Part shown: one piece after another, positions 57,175-64,000 of the stretch
How the letters are laid out: every line of letters begins with the position of its first letter
Position numbering within the stretch: position 1 is the stretch's first letter
Assembly: GCA_947085045.1 (NCBI GenBank)
Contig: CAMTUU010000007.1
Location: 62,001 to 126,000 of the forward strand
DNA from: Pseudolysinimonas_A sp947085045
Lineage (GTDB): Bacteria > Actinomycetota > Actinomycetes > Actinomycetales > Microbacteriaceae
DNA: 64,000 nucleotides
Direction of reading: 5' to 3'
Notes under the pieces: generated by a model
What the model saw: the letters and a program-made list of their open reading frames with translations, nothing else
What the model was told of the DNA's origin: nothing
Databases searched by the model: none
Translations under genes and position numbers: made by a program

Positions 57175-58847
57175 CCCCGCACTCCGGTCTGGGTCCGCAT
57201 TCCGCGGACGCGACTCGACCGCCCATCCTTCCCCTCCTGCCTGCCCTGGTCGTCGCCGCGGGGGCAGGGCTGCTGCTCGACACGGCCTTTCCCGACAAGG
57301 GCTGGTGGTTCACCGCCTTCCCCGCCGTCGCACTCGCTCTCCTGACGATGCAGGGTCGTCGGGTCGGCGCAGCGATCCTGGTCGGACTCGTCTTCGGTGC
57401 CTCGTTCTACTGGCCCCACATCGAGTGGGCATCCGAATTCCTCGGGGTCGTGCCGTGGTCTGCTCTCGCCGCGGTGATGACGCTGTGGAACGGCGCGGCC
57501 GCGGCACTGATCGCTCTCGCCTATCGCTGGGTCCCGCGAGTGTGGGGTGGTACGGGCGGGCGTCTGCTGCTGCTGCCGGCGATCGTCGCGGGGATCTGGA
57601 CGGCCCGGGAGGCGGCCGCGAGCGTCTGGCCCTACGGCGGCTTCTCCTGGGGTCGCGTCGCGTTCTCCCAGTCCGAGAGCCCGTTCTCGCCGCTGTTCGC
57701 CTGGCTCGGCGTCTCCGGCGTGACGTTCGCCATGGTGTTCCTGGTAGCCCTCGGCCTCGCCGCCGCGCAAGAGGCGATCCGGCGACCCCGAACCCCGTCG
57801 GGCACGCCGCGCTGGGCCTCGCTCGGGGCGCTGGTCACCGTCGCCGCTCTCGCGTTGGTCTCGGTCCCATCCTGGACCTCGCTCCCGGGAACCGCCGAGG
57901 TCGCGACGCTGAGGGTCGGCGCGGTGCAGGGTGCGACCAAGGCGGGATACTTCGATCCGCCGGAGAATTTCGGTGACAACCTGCTCGGACAGGTCGCCGC
58001 GACCGAGCCTCTGTACGGCGAGGACGTCGACGTGGTGGTGTGGCCCGAGGGTGCCTCGGACGCCGATCCGCTGCGCTACCGCTGGGCTCGCGAGCTGTGG
58101 GATGAGGTCGCCGAGCGTTCGGGCGCGCCCCTCATCGGCGGGACGATCACCACGCGGCAACTCGACAAAGTCGATCAGAACGGTGCGCCGGTGCCGGAGT
58201 TCTTCAACACCGTGATGCTGTGGAAGGCCGGTGTCGGCCCCACGGACTACTACGACAAGAAGCATCCGGTGCCCTTCGGCGAGTACGTGCCCGACCGCGC
58301 GTTCTGGCGGCAGTTCGCCCCCGACCTCATCGACCTCATCCAGCGCGAGTACACGCCCGGCACGACGGATGCCGTCTTCGAACTCCCGGGCAGCGGAGCG
58401 ATCGTCGGCAACGCGATCTGCTTCGACGTGACCGATGACCAGCTGCTCACCGAGATGGTGGAGCAGGGCGCGCAGATCGTCTTCGTCGAATCCAACAACG
58501 CCGACTTCGGGTTCACGGACGAGAGCGTGCAGCAGCTCGCGTTCGCACGCATCCGGGCGATCGAGACAGCCCGGACGGTCGTCAACATCTCAACCGTGGG
58601 CACGAGCGCGATCGTGCTGCCCGACGGCACGATCGAACAGCGGCTGCCCTGGTACGAGCCGGGCGTAATGGTCGCCGACGTGCCGCTGCTCACGACCGTG
58701 ACGCCCGCGGTCATCCTGGGTCGCCAGCTCGAGTGGCTCGCGTCCATCCTGGGACTCGGCGGGCTGCTGATCGCCGGATCGGCCGCCCGCCCGGCACGCC
58801 GCGCCCGACCACGACGACCGGCTCGCCTCCCTCTGCCGGGCCGCTGA
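57171..58847 (+). CDS. lnt: Apolipoprotein N-acyltransferase
   Basis: Membrane enzyme of 558 residues that adds the third acyl chain to lipoproteins. Six or so N-terminal helices precede an extracellular nitrilase-like domain with catalytic Glu in VWPEGASDAD, Lys in YDKKHPVPFGEY and Cys in GNAICFDV; a last helix and a basic tail follow. The start is the GTG at 57171, overlapping helY as GTGA. The window encodes several lipoproteins that would be its substrates. Some actinobacteria fuse this domain to a mannosyltransferase, but not here. Confidence 0.93.
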   Translation: MTPHSGLGPHSADATRPPILPLLPALVVAAGAGLLLDTAFPDKGWWFTAFPAVALALLTMQGRRVGAAILVGLVFGASFYWPHIEWASEFLGVVPWSALAAVMTLWNGAAAALIALAYRWVPRVWGGTGGRLLLLPAIVAGIWTAREAAASVWPYGGFSWGRVAFSQSESPFSPLFAWLGVSGVTFAMVFLVALGLAAAQEAIRRPRTPSGTPRWASLGALVTVAALALVSVPSWTSLPGTAEVATLRVGAVQGATKAGYFDPPENFGDNLLGQVAATEPLYGEDVDVVVWPEGASDADPLRYRWARELWDEVAERSGAPLIGGTITTRQLDKVDQNGAPVPEFFNTVMLWKAGVGPTDYYDKKHPVPFGEYVPDRAFWRQFAPDLIDLIQREYTPGTTDAVFELPGSGAIVGNAICFDVTDDQLLTEMVEQGAQIVFVESNNADFGFTDESVQQLAFARIRAIETARTVVNISTVGTSAIVLPDGTIEQRLPWYEPGVMVADVPLLTTVTPAVILGRQLEWLASILGLGGLLIAGSAARPARRARPRRPARLPLPGR

Positions 58848-58945
58848 TCGCGATCGGCGTCGGAGTGCTGCGGCTCGACGCCAGCCTCGCCGTGCGGGTC
58901 ACCGAGCTCACCGAGCAACAAAGCGGTCGCGTCGGCTCGGGCACA

Positions 58946-58982
58946 CGAAAGAGGGCGTCCGCCGAGCGGACGCCCTCTTTCG
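58946..58982. terminator. 17-bp perfect hairpin between lnt and rbpA
   Basis: CGAAAGAGGGCGTCCGC pairs exactly with GCGGACGCCCTCTTTCG around CGA. The outer CGAAAG/CTTTCG gives a short T-run in both directions, so it can terminate both convergent units. The strongest hairpin in the window. Confidence 0.85.
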
Positions 58983-58998
58983 TGACGCGATCGGGCGG

Positions 58999-59379
58999 TT
59001 AGGCCGACTTCTTCGAGTTCTTCGCCGCCTCGTCGCCACGACGTGCGCGGAGCAGCTCGAGGCGCTCCTGCAACAGCTCTTCCAGCTCCGGGCGAGTGCG
59101 GCGCTCCAGCAGCATGTCCCAGTGGGTGCGGGCCGCCTTGGTTTCGACGACCTCGGTCTCGACGAGCGAACCGTCTTCGGCGACCAGACGGCCCTCCTGG
59201 CCGGTGCGCGGCGACTCCCAGACCTCCGGCACCTCGGCATCCGCCGCGAAGGTCACTTCGAAGGTGGCGCCGTCCGTGGTGCGGTAGACGCTGCGGCGAC
59301 GCGAGACGAACTCCACACCTTCTTCGCTCTGGAGGCTCTGCGATCCAAGACGCATGCCCCGCAGGTTACGTTCTGCCAT
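58999..59379 (-). CDS. rbpA: RNA polymerase-binding protein RbpA
   Basis: Essential actinobacterial transcription factor of 126 residues that binds RNA polymerase and group 1/2 sigma factors and stabilises open promoters. AERNLRGMRLGSQSLQSEEG, then AEVPEVWESPRTGQEG, and the sigma-interacting THWDMLLERRTRPELEELL are diagnostic. The zinc Cys of some relatives are absent. AGGAAGAGGG precedes the ATG at 59379. GTTATACC at 59443-59450 on the minus strand is a possible promoter. Monocistronic. Confidence 0.95.
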   Translation of the reverse strand: MAERNLRGMRLGSQSLQSEEGVEFVSRRRSVYRTTDGATFEVTFAADAEVPEVWESPRTGQEGRLVAEDGSLVETEVVETKAARTHWDMLLERRTRPELEELLQERLELLRARRGDEAAKNSKKSA

Positions 59380-59542
59380 CGTGTGGCCCTCTTCCTGTTC
59401 CCGGGGTTTCGGCGCTGGTTCGGCGGAACAACGCTCGTGACTGGTATAACGACAGGCTGGCCTCGCCCATGCCGCCGCACGCTCGTTCCCAGAGCATTCA
59501 CAGCCGTTACCGGGCCGATGGGTAGCGGGTCGCGAGGACGTC

Positions 59543-60292
59543 TCAGGAACGTCGCGCGAGCACCCCGATCGCGAGGTCCGAACGGTCGCTCACGAGGCCG
59601 TCGACGCCGAGGTCGAGGAGGCGTTCCATCGTCGATGCGTCGTTGATCGTCCAGGCGTGCACCTCCACGCCGGCGGCGTGGAACGCCCCGATCGTGCGCG
59701 GAGTCATCGTCGGCATCCGCAGGATCGAGAGCGGGAACTGCACCGCCTGCACGTCGCGGAGGATGCGGCGCAGCGTCGGCAGGCCGCCCGCCGTGCGCGC
59801 AGCGGTCACCGCCGCGATCGCGCCCCGTGAGGAGACCGAGGTCGCCACCCCCGGCAGTTGCCGCACGACGGCGAGCCGCCTCTCCGGACTGAACGAGCCG
59901 ACGAGTACCCGGTCGACCGCGCCGGCCTCCCGGATCGCCGCCACCGTCGGGGCGACAGCATCGGCCGACTTGATGTCGATGTTGAAGCACGCGTCGGGAA
60001 AGGCGTCGAGGGCGTCGGCGAGGGAGCAGAATGCCTGCCCGTGTCCCAGGTCGATGCCGCGCAACTCGGCCACCGTCAGTTGCCCGACCCGCAGCGGTCG
60101 GCCAGCGAGGCGCGTCAGGTCGGGGTCGTGGCTGATCACCGACACACCGTCGGCGGAGCCGTGCACGTCGGTCTCGAGGTGCGTGACCCCGATCTCGACC
60201 GCTTTCTGGAACGCGAGGAGGGTGTTCTCCGGCGCTTCGAGTGCGAGCCCGCGATGGGCGAGCACCCGCGGGGGAGCGGGGTCGAAGAACAC
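59543..60292 (-). CDS. Glycerophosphodiester phosphodiesterase
   Basis: GDPD-family TIM-barrel enzyme of 249 residues that hydrolyses glycerophosphodiesters to glycerol-3-phosphate and an alcohol. Catalytic His in LAHRGLALEAPENT, metal ligands in HLETDVHGS, second His in VISHDPDLTR, Glu/Asp-containing NIDIKS, and Trp in VHAWTINDAS are present. There is no signal peptide, so it is cytoplasmic. The start is the GTG at 60292, 9 bp after the SPFH gene; the two are probably cotranscribed. Confidence 0.9.
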   Translation of the reverse strand: MFFDPAPPRVLAHRGLALEAPENTLLAFQKAVEIGVTHLETDVHGSADGVSVISHDPDLTRLAGRPLRVGQLTVAELRGIDLGHGQAFCSLADALDAFPDACFNIDIKSADAVAPTVAAIREAGAVDRVLVGSFSPERRLAVVRQLPGVATSVSSRGAIAAVTAARTAGGLPTLRRILRDVQAVQFPLSILRMPTMTPRTIGAFHAAGVEVHAWTINDASTMERLLDLGVDGLVSDRSDLAIGVLARRS

Positions 60293-60301
60293 CTCTCGAC
60301 G

Positions 60302-61213
60302 TTACTTGGCCGCCGGACCCCGGGGCGCGAAGAAGCCTTCACCGATTCCCTTGAGCGCCTCGGTGAGCTCGCTCGGGATGATCCAGAGCTTGTTCGCGTC
60401 ACCCTCGGCGAGCTTCGGCAGCGTCTGCAGGTACTGGTACGCGAGCAGCTTGCTGTCGGGGTCGCCCTGATGGATGGCGGCGAAGACCGTCTGAATGGCC
60501 TCGGCCTCACCCTGCGCGCGGAGCACCTGCGCCTTCGCGTCACCTTCGGCCTCGAGAATGCTCGCCTGTCGCGAGCCCTCGGCCTGGAGGATCGCCGCCT
60601 GCTTGGTGCCCTCGGCGGTGAGGATCTGCGCGCGGCGGTCCCGCTCGGCGCGCATCTGCTTCTCCATGGAGTCCTGGATCGAGACCGGCGGGTCGATCGC
60701 CTTGAGCTCGACGCGACCGACGCGGATGCCCCACTTGCCGGTCGACTCGTCGAGCACGACCCGCAGCTGGCCGTTGATGTTGTCGCGGGAGGTCAGCGCC
60801 TCCTCGAGGTTCAGCCCACCGACGACGTTGCGGAGAGTCGTGGTCGTCAGCTGCTCGACGGCTCCGAGGTAGTTCGCGATCTCGTAGGTGGCGGCGCGAG
60901 CGTCGTTCACCTGGAAGAAGACGACCGTGTCGATCGAGACGACGAGGTTGTCTTCGGTGATCACCGGCTGCGGGGGGAACGAGACGACCTGCTCGCGCAT
61001 GTCGACGAGGGGGCGGAGCCGGTCGATGAACGGCACGAGGATGTTGAGCCCCGGCGTGAGCGTCTTGTGGTAGCGGCCGAGGCGCTCGACGATGCCGGCG
61101 TAGGCCTGCGGGATGATGCGGATCGACCGGGCGATGATCGTGAACACGAAGATGATCACGATGATCACCACGATCCACAGGATCACGGTGTTGAAGATGG
61201 CGGCGTCGTTCAT
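60302..61213 (-). CDS. SPFH/Band 7 family membrane protein
   Basis: Stomatin/QmcA-like protein of 303 residues with one N-terminal transmembrane helix (about 8-28). The SPFH domain shows RIIPQAYAGIVERLGRYHKTL, PGLNILVPFIDR and TEDNLVVSIDTVVFFQV. A long coiled coil follows with repeated AEG units (ILTAEGTKQAAILQAEG). It assembles into ring cages that organise membrane domains and is typically paired with NfeD, as here (7 bp upstream). Function in this organism not defined. Confidence 0.9.
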   Translation of the reverse strand: MNDAAIFNTVILWIVVIIVIIFVFTIIARSIRIIPQAYAGIVERLGRYHKTLTPGLNILVPFIDRLRPLVDMREQVVSFPPQPVITEDNLVVSIDTVVFFQVNDARAATYEIANYLGAVEQLTTTTLRNVVGGLNLEEALTSRDNINGQLRVVLDESTGKWGIRVGRVELKAIDPPVSIQDSMEKQMRAERDRRAQILTAEGTKQAAILQAEGSRQASILEAEGDAKAQVLRAQGEAEAIQTVFAAIHQGDPDSKLLAYQYLQTLPKLAEGDANKLWIIPSELTEALKGIGEGFFAPRGPAAK

Positions 61214-61220
61214 GACGTCC

Positions 61221-61718
61221 TCACTGCTCGGTGGTGGTTACGGCTCGGTGGTCGGTGCCGCGGTCCTGCGGAACGGGGACGACCACGGCGATCGCGCCGT
61301 CGATCGCCGTGACGACGACCTTCTCGCCCTCGACCAGAGCGCCGGGGAGGCCATCGGCCAGGCGCGAGGTCCAGGTCTCGCCGTTCGCGAGCTTCACCTG
61401 ACTGCGCGACGCGTTCTCGGTCACGACGGTGCCGGTCAGCCCGAGTAGCGCGTCGACATTGCTGCGCGTCGGGTCGCCCCCCTTGCGGAACGCGCGCAGG
61501 AGCGACGGCCGCACGACGAAGAGGAGCAGCAGCGCGAGCACCCCGGCGACGACGATCTGCGCCCAGAGCGGCGCCTGGAAGAAGCCGGCGACGAGACCGC
61601 CGAGGCTGCCGCCCGCGAGCATGAGGAACGTGAAATCGAGGGTGAAGACTTCGATGATCACGAACACGAGGATGAGGGCCAGCCAGAGGACCCAGCCCCA
61701 CTCGACCAGGAAGTCCAT
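61221..61718 (-). CDS. NfeD family membrane protein
   Basis: Protein of 165 residues: two or three transmembrane helices in the first 80 (VLWLALILVFVIIEVFTLDF, then IVVAGVLALLLLFVVRP), then a cytoplasmic OB-fold with LLGLTGTVV and KLANGETWTSRLADGLPG. NfeD proteins partner SPFH proteins such as the one encoded 7 bp downstream. This is the short NfeD1b type without a protease domain. First gene of a three-gene unit with the SPFH and GDPD genes. Confidence 0.9.
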   Translation of the reverse strand: MDFLVEWGWVLWLALILVFVIIEVFTLDFTFLMLAGGSLGGLVAGFFQAPLWAQIVVAGVLALLLLFVVRPSLLRAFRKGGDPTRSNVDALLGLTGTVVTENASRSQVKLANGETWTSRLADGLPGALVEGEKVVVTAIDGAIAVVVPVPQDRGTDHRAVTTTEQ

Positions 61719-61769
61719 GACTCGAAACTAGCAGAGGGCATCCCGGAGCGACCGGTAGTCTCGAGAATC

Positions 61770-62561
61770 GTGAGCACCGAAGACACCGCCGTCCTGCCCG
61801 CCGGATCCCTCGCCGGGAAGCGCGCCCTGGTCACCGGGTCGTCCCGCGGGATCGGCGCCGACACGGCCAGGTACCTTGCCGCCGCGGGCGCGAAGGTGGC
61901 GATCAACTTCCGCAACAAGGAGGCGCGGGCGCTCAAACTGATCGCCGACATCGAGACCGCCGGGGGAGAGGCGATCGCCGTGGGCGGCGACCTCACCGAC
62001 CCCGAGTCGGTGGCCGGGATGTTCTCCACCGTCGCCGACCTCTGGGGCGGCCTCGACATCCTCGTGCTCAACGCCTCGGGCGGAATGGAGGGCGGCATGG
62101 CCGAGGATTATGCCCTCAAGCTCAACCGCGACGCGCAGGTCGGTGCGCTCGAGACCGCTCTGCCGCTGCTCGGCGACGGGGCCCGCGTCGTCTTCGTCAC
62201 GAGCCACCAGGCGCACTTCATCAAGACCGTCGAGACGATGCCCGAGTATGTCAAGGTGGCCGAGAGCAAGCGCGCCGGCGAGGACGCCCTGCGCGAGCGC
62301 GTTCCCGTCCTCGACGCGAAGGGGGTCGGCTTCGTCGTCGTCTCTGGCGACATGATCGAGGGCACCATCACAGCGACCCTGCTCGACCGGGCCCGTCCGG
62401 GAGCGATCGACGCGCGCCGCGAGGACGCCGGACGGCTCTACACGGTGAGCGAGTTCGCCGCCGAGGTCGCGCGTGCCGCCGTGGATCCGCTGCCCGAGGG
62501 GCGCATCCGCTATGTCGGCGACGTGTCGGGCTTCCTCGACCAGGGCGGCCCGAACGGATGA
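61770..62561 (+). CDS. SDR family oxidoreductase
   Basis: Short-chain dehydrogenase of 263 residues with cofactor loop VTGSSRGIGADTARYL and LNASGGMEGG where classical enzymes have NNAG. The catalytic positions are unusual: Ser in FVTSHQAHF, and Tyr-Lys as YVKVAESK without a clean YxxxK. Such divergent members may have altered chemistry. The start is the GTG at 61770, with TAGTCT 8 bases before, suggesting a leaderless transcript. Coupled to the next gene by ATGA. Confidence 0.85.
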   Translation: MSTEDTAVLPAGSLAGKRALVTGSSRGIGADTARYLAAAGAKVAINFRNKEARALKLIADIETAGGEAIAVGGDLTDPESVAGMFSTVADLWGGLDILVLNASGGMEGGMAEDYALKLNRDAQVGALETALPLLGDGARVVFVTSHQAHFIKTVETMPEYVKVAESKRAGEDALRERVPVLDAKGVGFVVVSGDMIEGTITATLLDRARPGAIDARREDAGRLYTVSEFAAEVARAAVDPLPEGRIRYVGDVSGFLDQGGPNG

Positions 62562-63007
62562 CCTTCCGCGCGACGTCCCGGGTGCTGCTGTACGGCCCCG
62601 ACGACCGCGTGCTGCTGTTCCTCAACCTCGGTAAGGACCACTCCGCGCGGCCCCGCTGGATCACTCCCGGCGGCGGCGTCGACCCGGGGGAGGACTTCCC
62701 GGCCGCGGCGATCCGCGAGCTGCGCGAGGAGACCGGCCTGGAACTGGATGCCGTCCCGCCCCCGTTCCTCGAGACCGACTTCGAACCCGACCAGCGCTGG
62801 CACGCCTACGAGACGGGACGCTGGGCGTGGTTCGCGCTGCGTGTCGAGCCGTTCGACGTGGTGCGCGACGGCTGGACCGAGGACGAGCAGGTCGAAGTGG
62901 TCGACGAACGCTGGTTCACGGCCGACGAGCTGGAGGCCGACGAGTTCGAGTTCGAGCCGGCCGAGCTGCCCGCGCTGATCCGCGCAAACCTGCCCGACCG
63001 TCGATGA
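62558..63007 (+). CDS. Nudix hydrolase
   Basis: Nudix enzyme of 149 residues with the complete box: GGGVDPGEDFPAAAIRELRE followed by ETGLEL. It is preceded by the strand VLLFLNLGKDHSARPRWITP and followed by an acidic C-terminal part (ELEADEFEFEPAEL). The substrate is unknown. It starts inside the stop of the SDR gene (ATGA), so the two form an operon. Confidence 0.88.
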   Translation: MTFRATSRVLLYGPDDRVLLFLNLGKDHSARPRWITPGGGVDPGEDFPAAAIRELREETGLELDAVPPPFLETDFEPDQRWHAYETGRWAWFALRVEPFDVVRDGWTEDEQVEVVDERWFTADELEADEFEFEPAELPALIRANLPDRR

Positions 63008-63107
63008 CCTCGCGCAGCTCCGCCTGATCTTCCCGCCCGATGGAAGCGCCGTCGGCCACGGGCCGGGCCGTCGGTAGCGTCGGAGCAGCACGACCGAGAG
63101 GACGACG

Positions 63108-64000
63108 ATGTCCGATTTTCCGTATCCCCCCCGCCCGCCGCGCAACACCCCCGAGTCCCGCCACGGCAGCCCGCCGAACCCGCGGCAGGAGACGCATCCC
63201 GGGATGCTGATCGACCGCGACGTCGAAGTGGTCACCCGCGCGGGCCGCACCGTGCAGGCGGATGTCTACCGGCCCGAGTCGGTCGAACCCGCCGGGGTGC
63301 TCATCGCCTGGTCGCCGTACGGCAAGCACGACCCGGCGCCCATCGGGCAGATCTACCCGACCAGCGGGGCGAAGCCGGAGTGGATGAGCGTTCTCACGAC
63401 GTTCGAGGGGCCTGACCCCGAATATTGGGTGCCGCACGGCTATGCGCTCGTGATCGCCGACATCCCGGGAACCTGGTACGCGAAGGGTCCGGCGTCGTAC
63501 ATCTCGCCCGAGGAGGCCGAGGACTTCTTCGACCTCGTCGAGTGGGCGGGAGTGCAGCCGTGGTCGAACGGGCGCGTCGGCCTCACGGGTGTCAGCTACC
63601 TCACGGTCGCGCAGTGGCGCGTCGCCGGCCTGAATCCACCGCACCTCGCCGCGATCAACCCCTGGGAGGGGTGGAGTGACACCTACCGCGAGGTCGCCCG
63701 GCACGGGGGCATCCCGGAGACGTCGTTCTGGCCCTACATCTGGGAGCGCTGGGGCGCGTCGACCGGCGACATCGAGGATCTCGAGCGTGAGACCCGCGAG
63801 CACCCGCTGTTCGACGATTTCTGGGCGTCGAAGGCGGCGCGCCTCGAGGAGATCACGGTGCCGGCGTTCGTCGTCGCGTCGTGGAGCGACCAGGGGTTGC
63901 ACACCCGTGGAACGCTGGAGGGTTTCCGGCGCATCGCCAGCCCTCAGAAATGGCTGCACGTGCACGGCGCCAAGAAGTGGGCCGAGTACTACCGGCCCGA
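63108..64000 (+). CDS. CocE/NonD family hydrolase (3' end outside window)
   Basis: The reading frame stays open from ATG 63108 to the window end (about 297 codons). Alpha/beta hydrolase of the CocE/NonD (X-Pro dipeptidyl-peptidase S15) class: VEVVTRAGRTVQADVYRP at the start, ALVIADIPGTW, nucleophile Ser in GLTGVSYLTVAQW, INPWEGWSDTYRE and VASWSDQGLHTRGT, where the catalytic Asp is expected. GAGAGGAC lies upstream of the start, a usable ribosome binding site. The catalytic His and C-terminal jelly-roll domain would lie beyond the window. Substrate unknown. Confidence 0.85.
   Translation, partial: MSDFPYPPRPPRNTPESRHGSPPNPRQETHPGMLIDRDVEVVTRAGRTVQADVYRPESVEPAGVLIAWSPYGKHDPAPIGQIYPTSGAKPEWMSVLTTFEGPDPEYWVPHGYALVIADIPGTWYAKGPASYISPEEAEDFFDLVEWAGVQPWSNGRVGLTGVSYLTVAQWRVAGLNPPHLAAINPWEGWSDTYREVARHGGIPETSFWPYIWERWGASTGDIEDLERETREHPLFDDFWASKAARLEEITVPAFVVASWSDQGLHTRGTLEGFRRIASPQKWLHVHGAKKWAEYYRP

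Overview
The window is about 64 kb of very GC-rich DNA from an actinobacterium, most likely of the family Microbacteriaceae. This rests on gene content (RbpA, PafB/PafC, an ImuA'-ImuB-DnaE2 mutasome, a corynebacterial-type GlgA divergent from GlgC, HelY-type helicase, MpaB-type protein, leaderless promoters) and on the strong G/C preference at third codon positions. Genes are densely packed, and ATGA or GTGA overlaps of 4 bp between stop and start are common. There is no rRNA operon or CRISPR array, and one tRNA gene.

Layout. 1-8.5 kb: ABC-F ATPase (cut by the window start), a three-gene SURF1 operon, MabA-like FabG, GNAT-serB, divergent glgC/glgA, an ABC ATPase and zinc-independent L31. 8.6-17.7 kb: a Nudix enzyme fused to a decayed DnaQ domain, alpha/beta hydrolase plus glycosyltransferase, histidine phosphatase, sirtuin, TrmH-type methyltransferase plus APC permease, a D,D-carboxypeptidase and an SGNH hydrolase. 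17.8-33 kb: two YeaQ-like membrane proteins, then DNA-damage functions (dinB, a DEAD/DEAH helicase, and dnaE2-imuB with imuA' displaced by about 1.5 kb). Both imu genes start inside identical SOS boxes. Between them lie a lipoprotein, a DUF2834 protein and a frameshifted DUF1905 gene. Two tandem SGNH-GAF proteins lacking the hydrolase serine precede dnaE2.

34.1-45.5 kb is an integrated mobile element of about 11.4 kb, bounded by a 27-bp direct repeat of the 3' end of tRNA-Leu(GAG). It carries, from right to left, a tyrosine integrase, an XRE-like repressor, a small excisionase, a replication/AAA module, an unknown gene, a two-gene Pycsar anti-phage operon (pyrimidine cyclase PycC plus membrane effector PycTM, stop and start overlapping as TGATG), a second XRE regulator, a five-gene run of membrane-anchored or exported proteins, and, next to the left att site, an HNH nuclease of the kind used in defence effectors with an unrecognised C-terminal domain. 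The integrase reading frame runs through the att site, so its C-terminus is predicted to differ between the integrated and circular forms.

45.6-64 kb returns to chromosome: M20 peptidase, UppP, PAC2 protein, HAD phosphatase, TrmI, FKBP-like lipoprotein, pafB-pafC, tatA-tatC, helY and lnt, then RbpA, a glycerophosphodiesterase with an SPFH/NfeD pair, SDR, Nudix, and a CocE/NonD hydrolase cut by the window end. The arc-dop-pup-pafA genes that usually lie between trmI and pafBC in related genomes are absent here.
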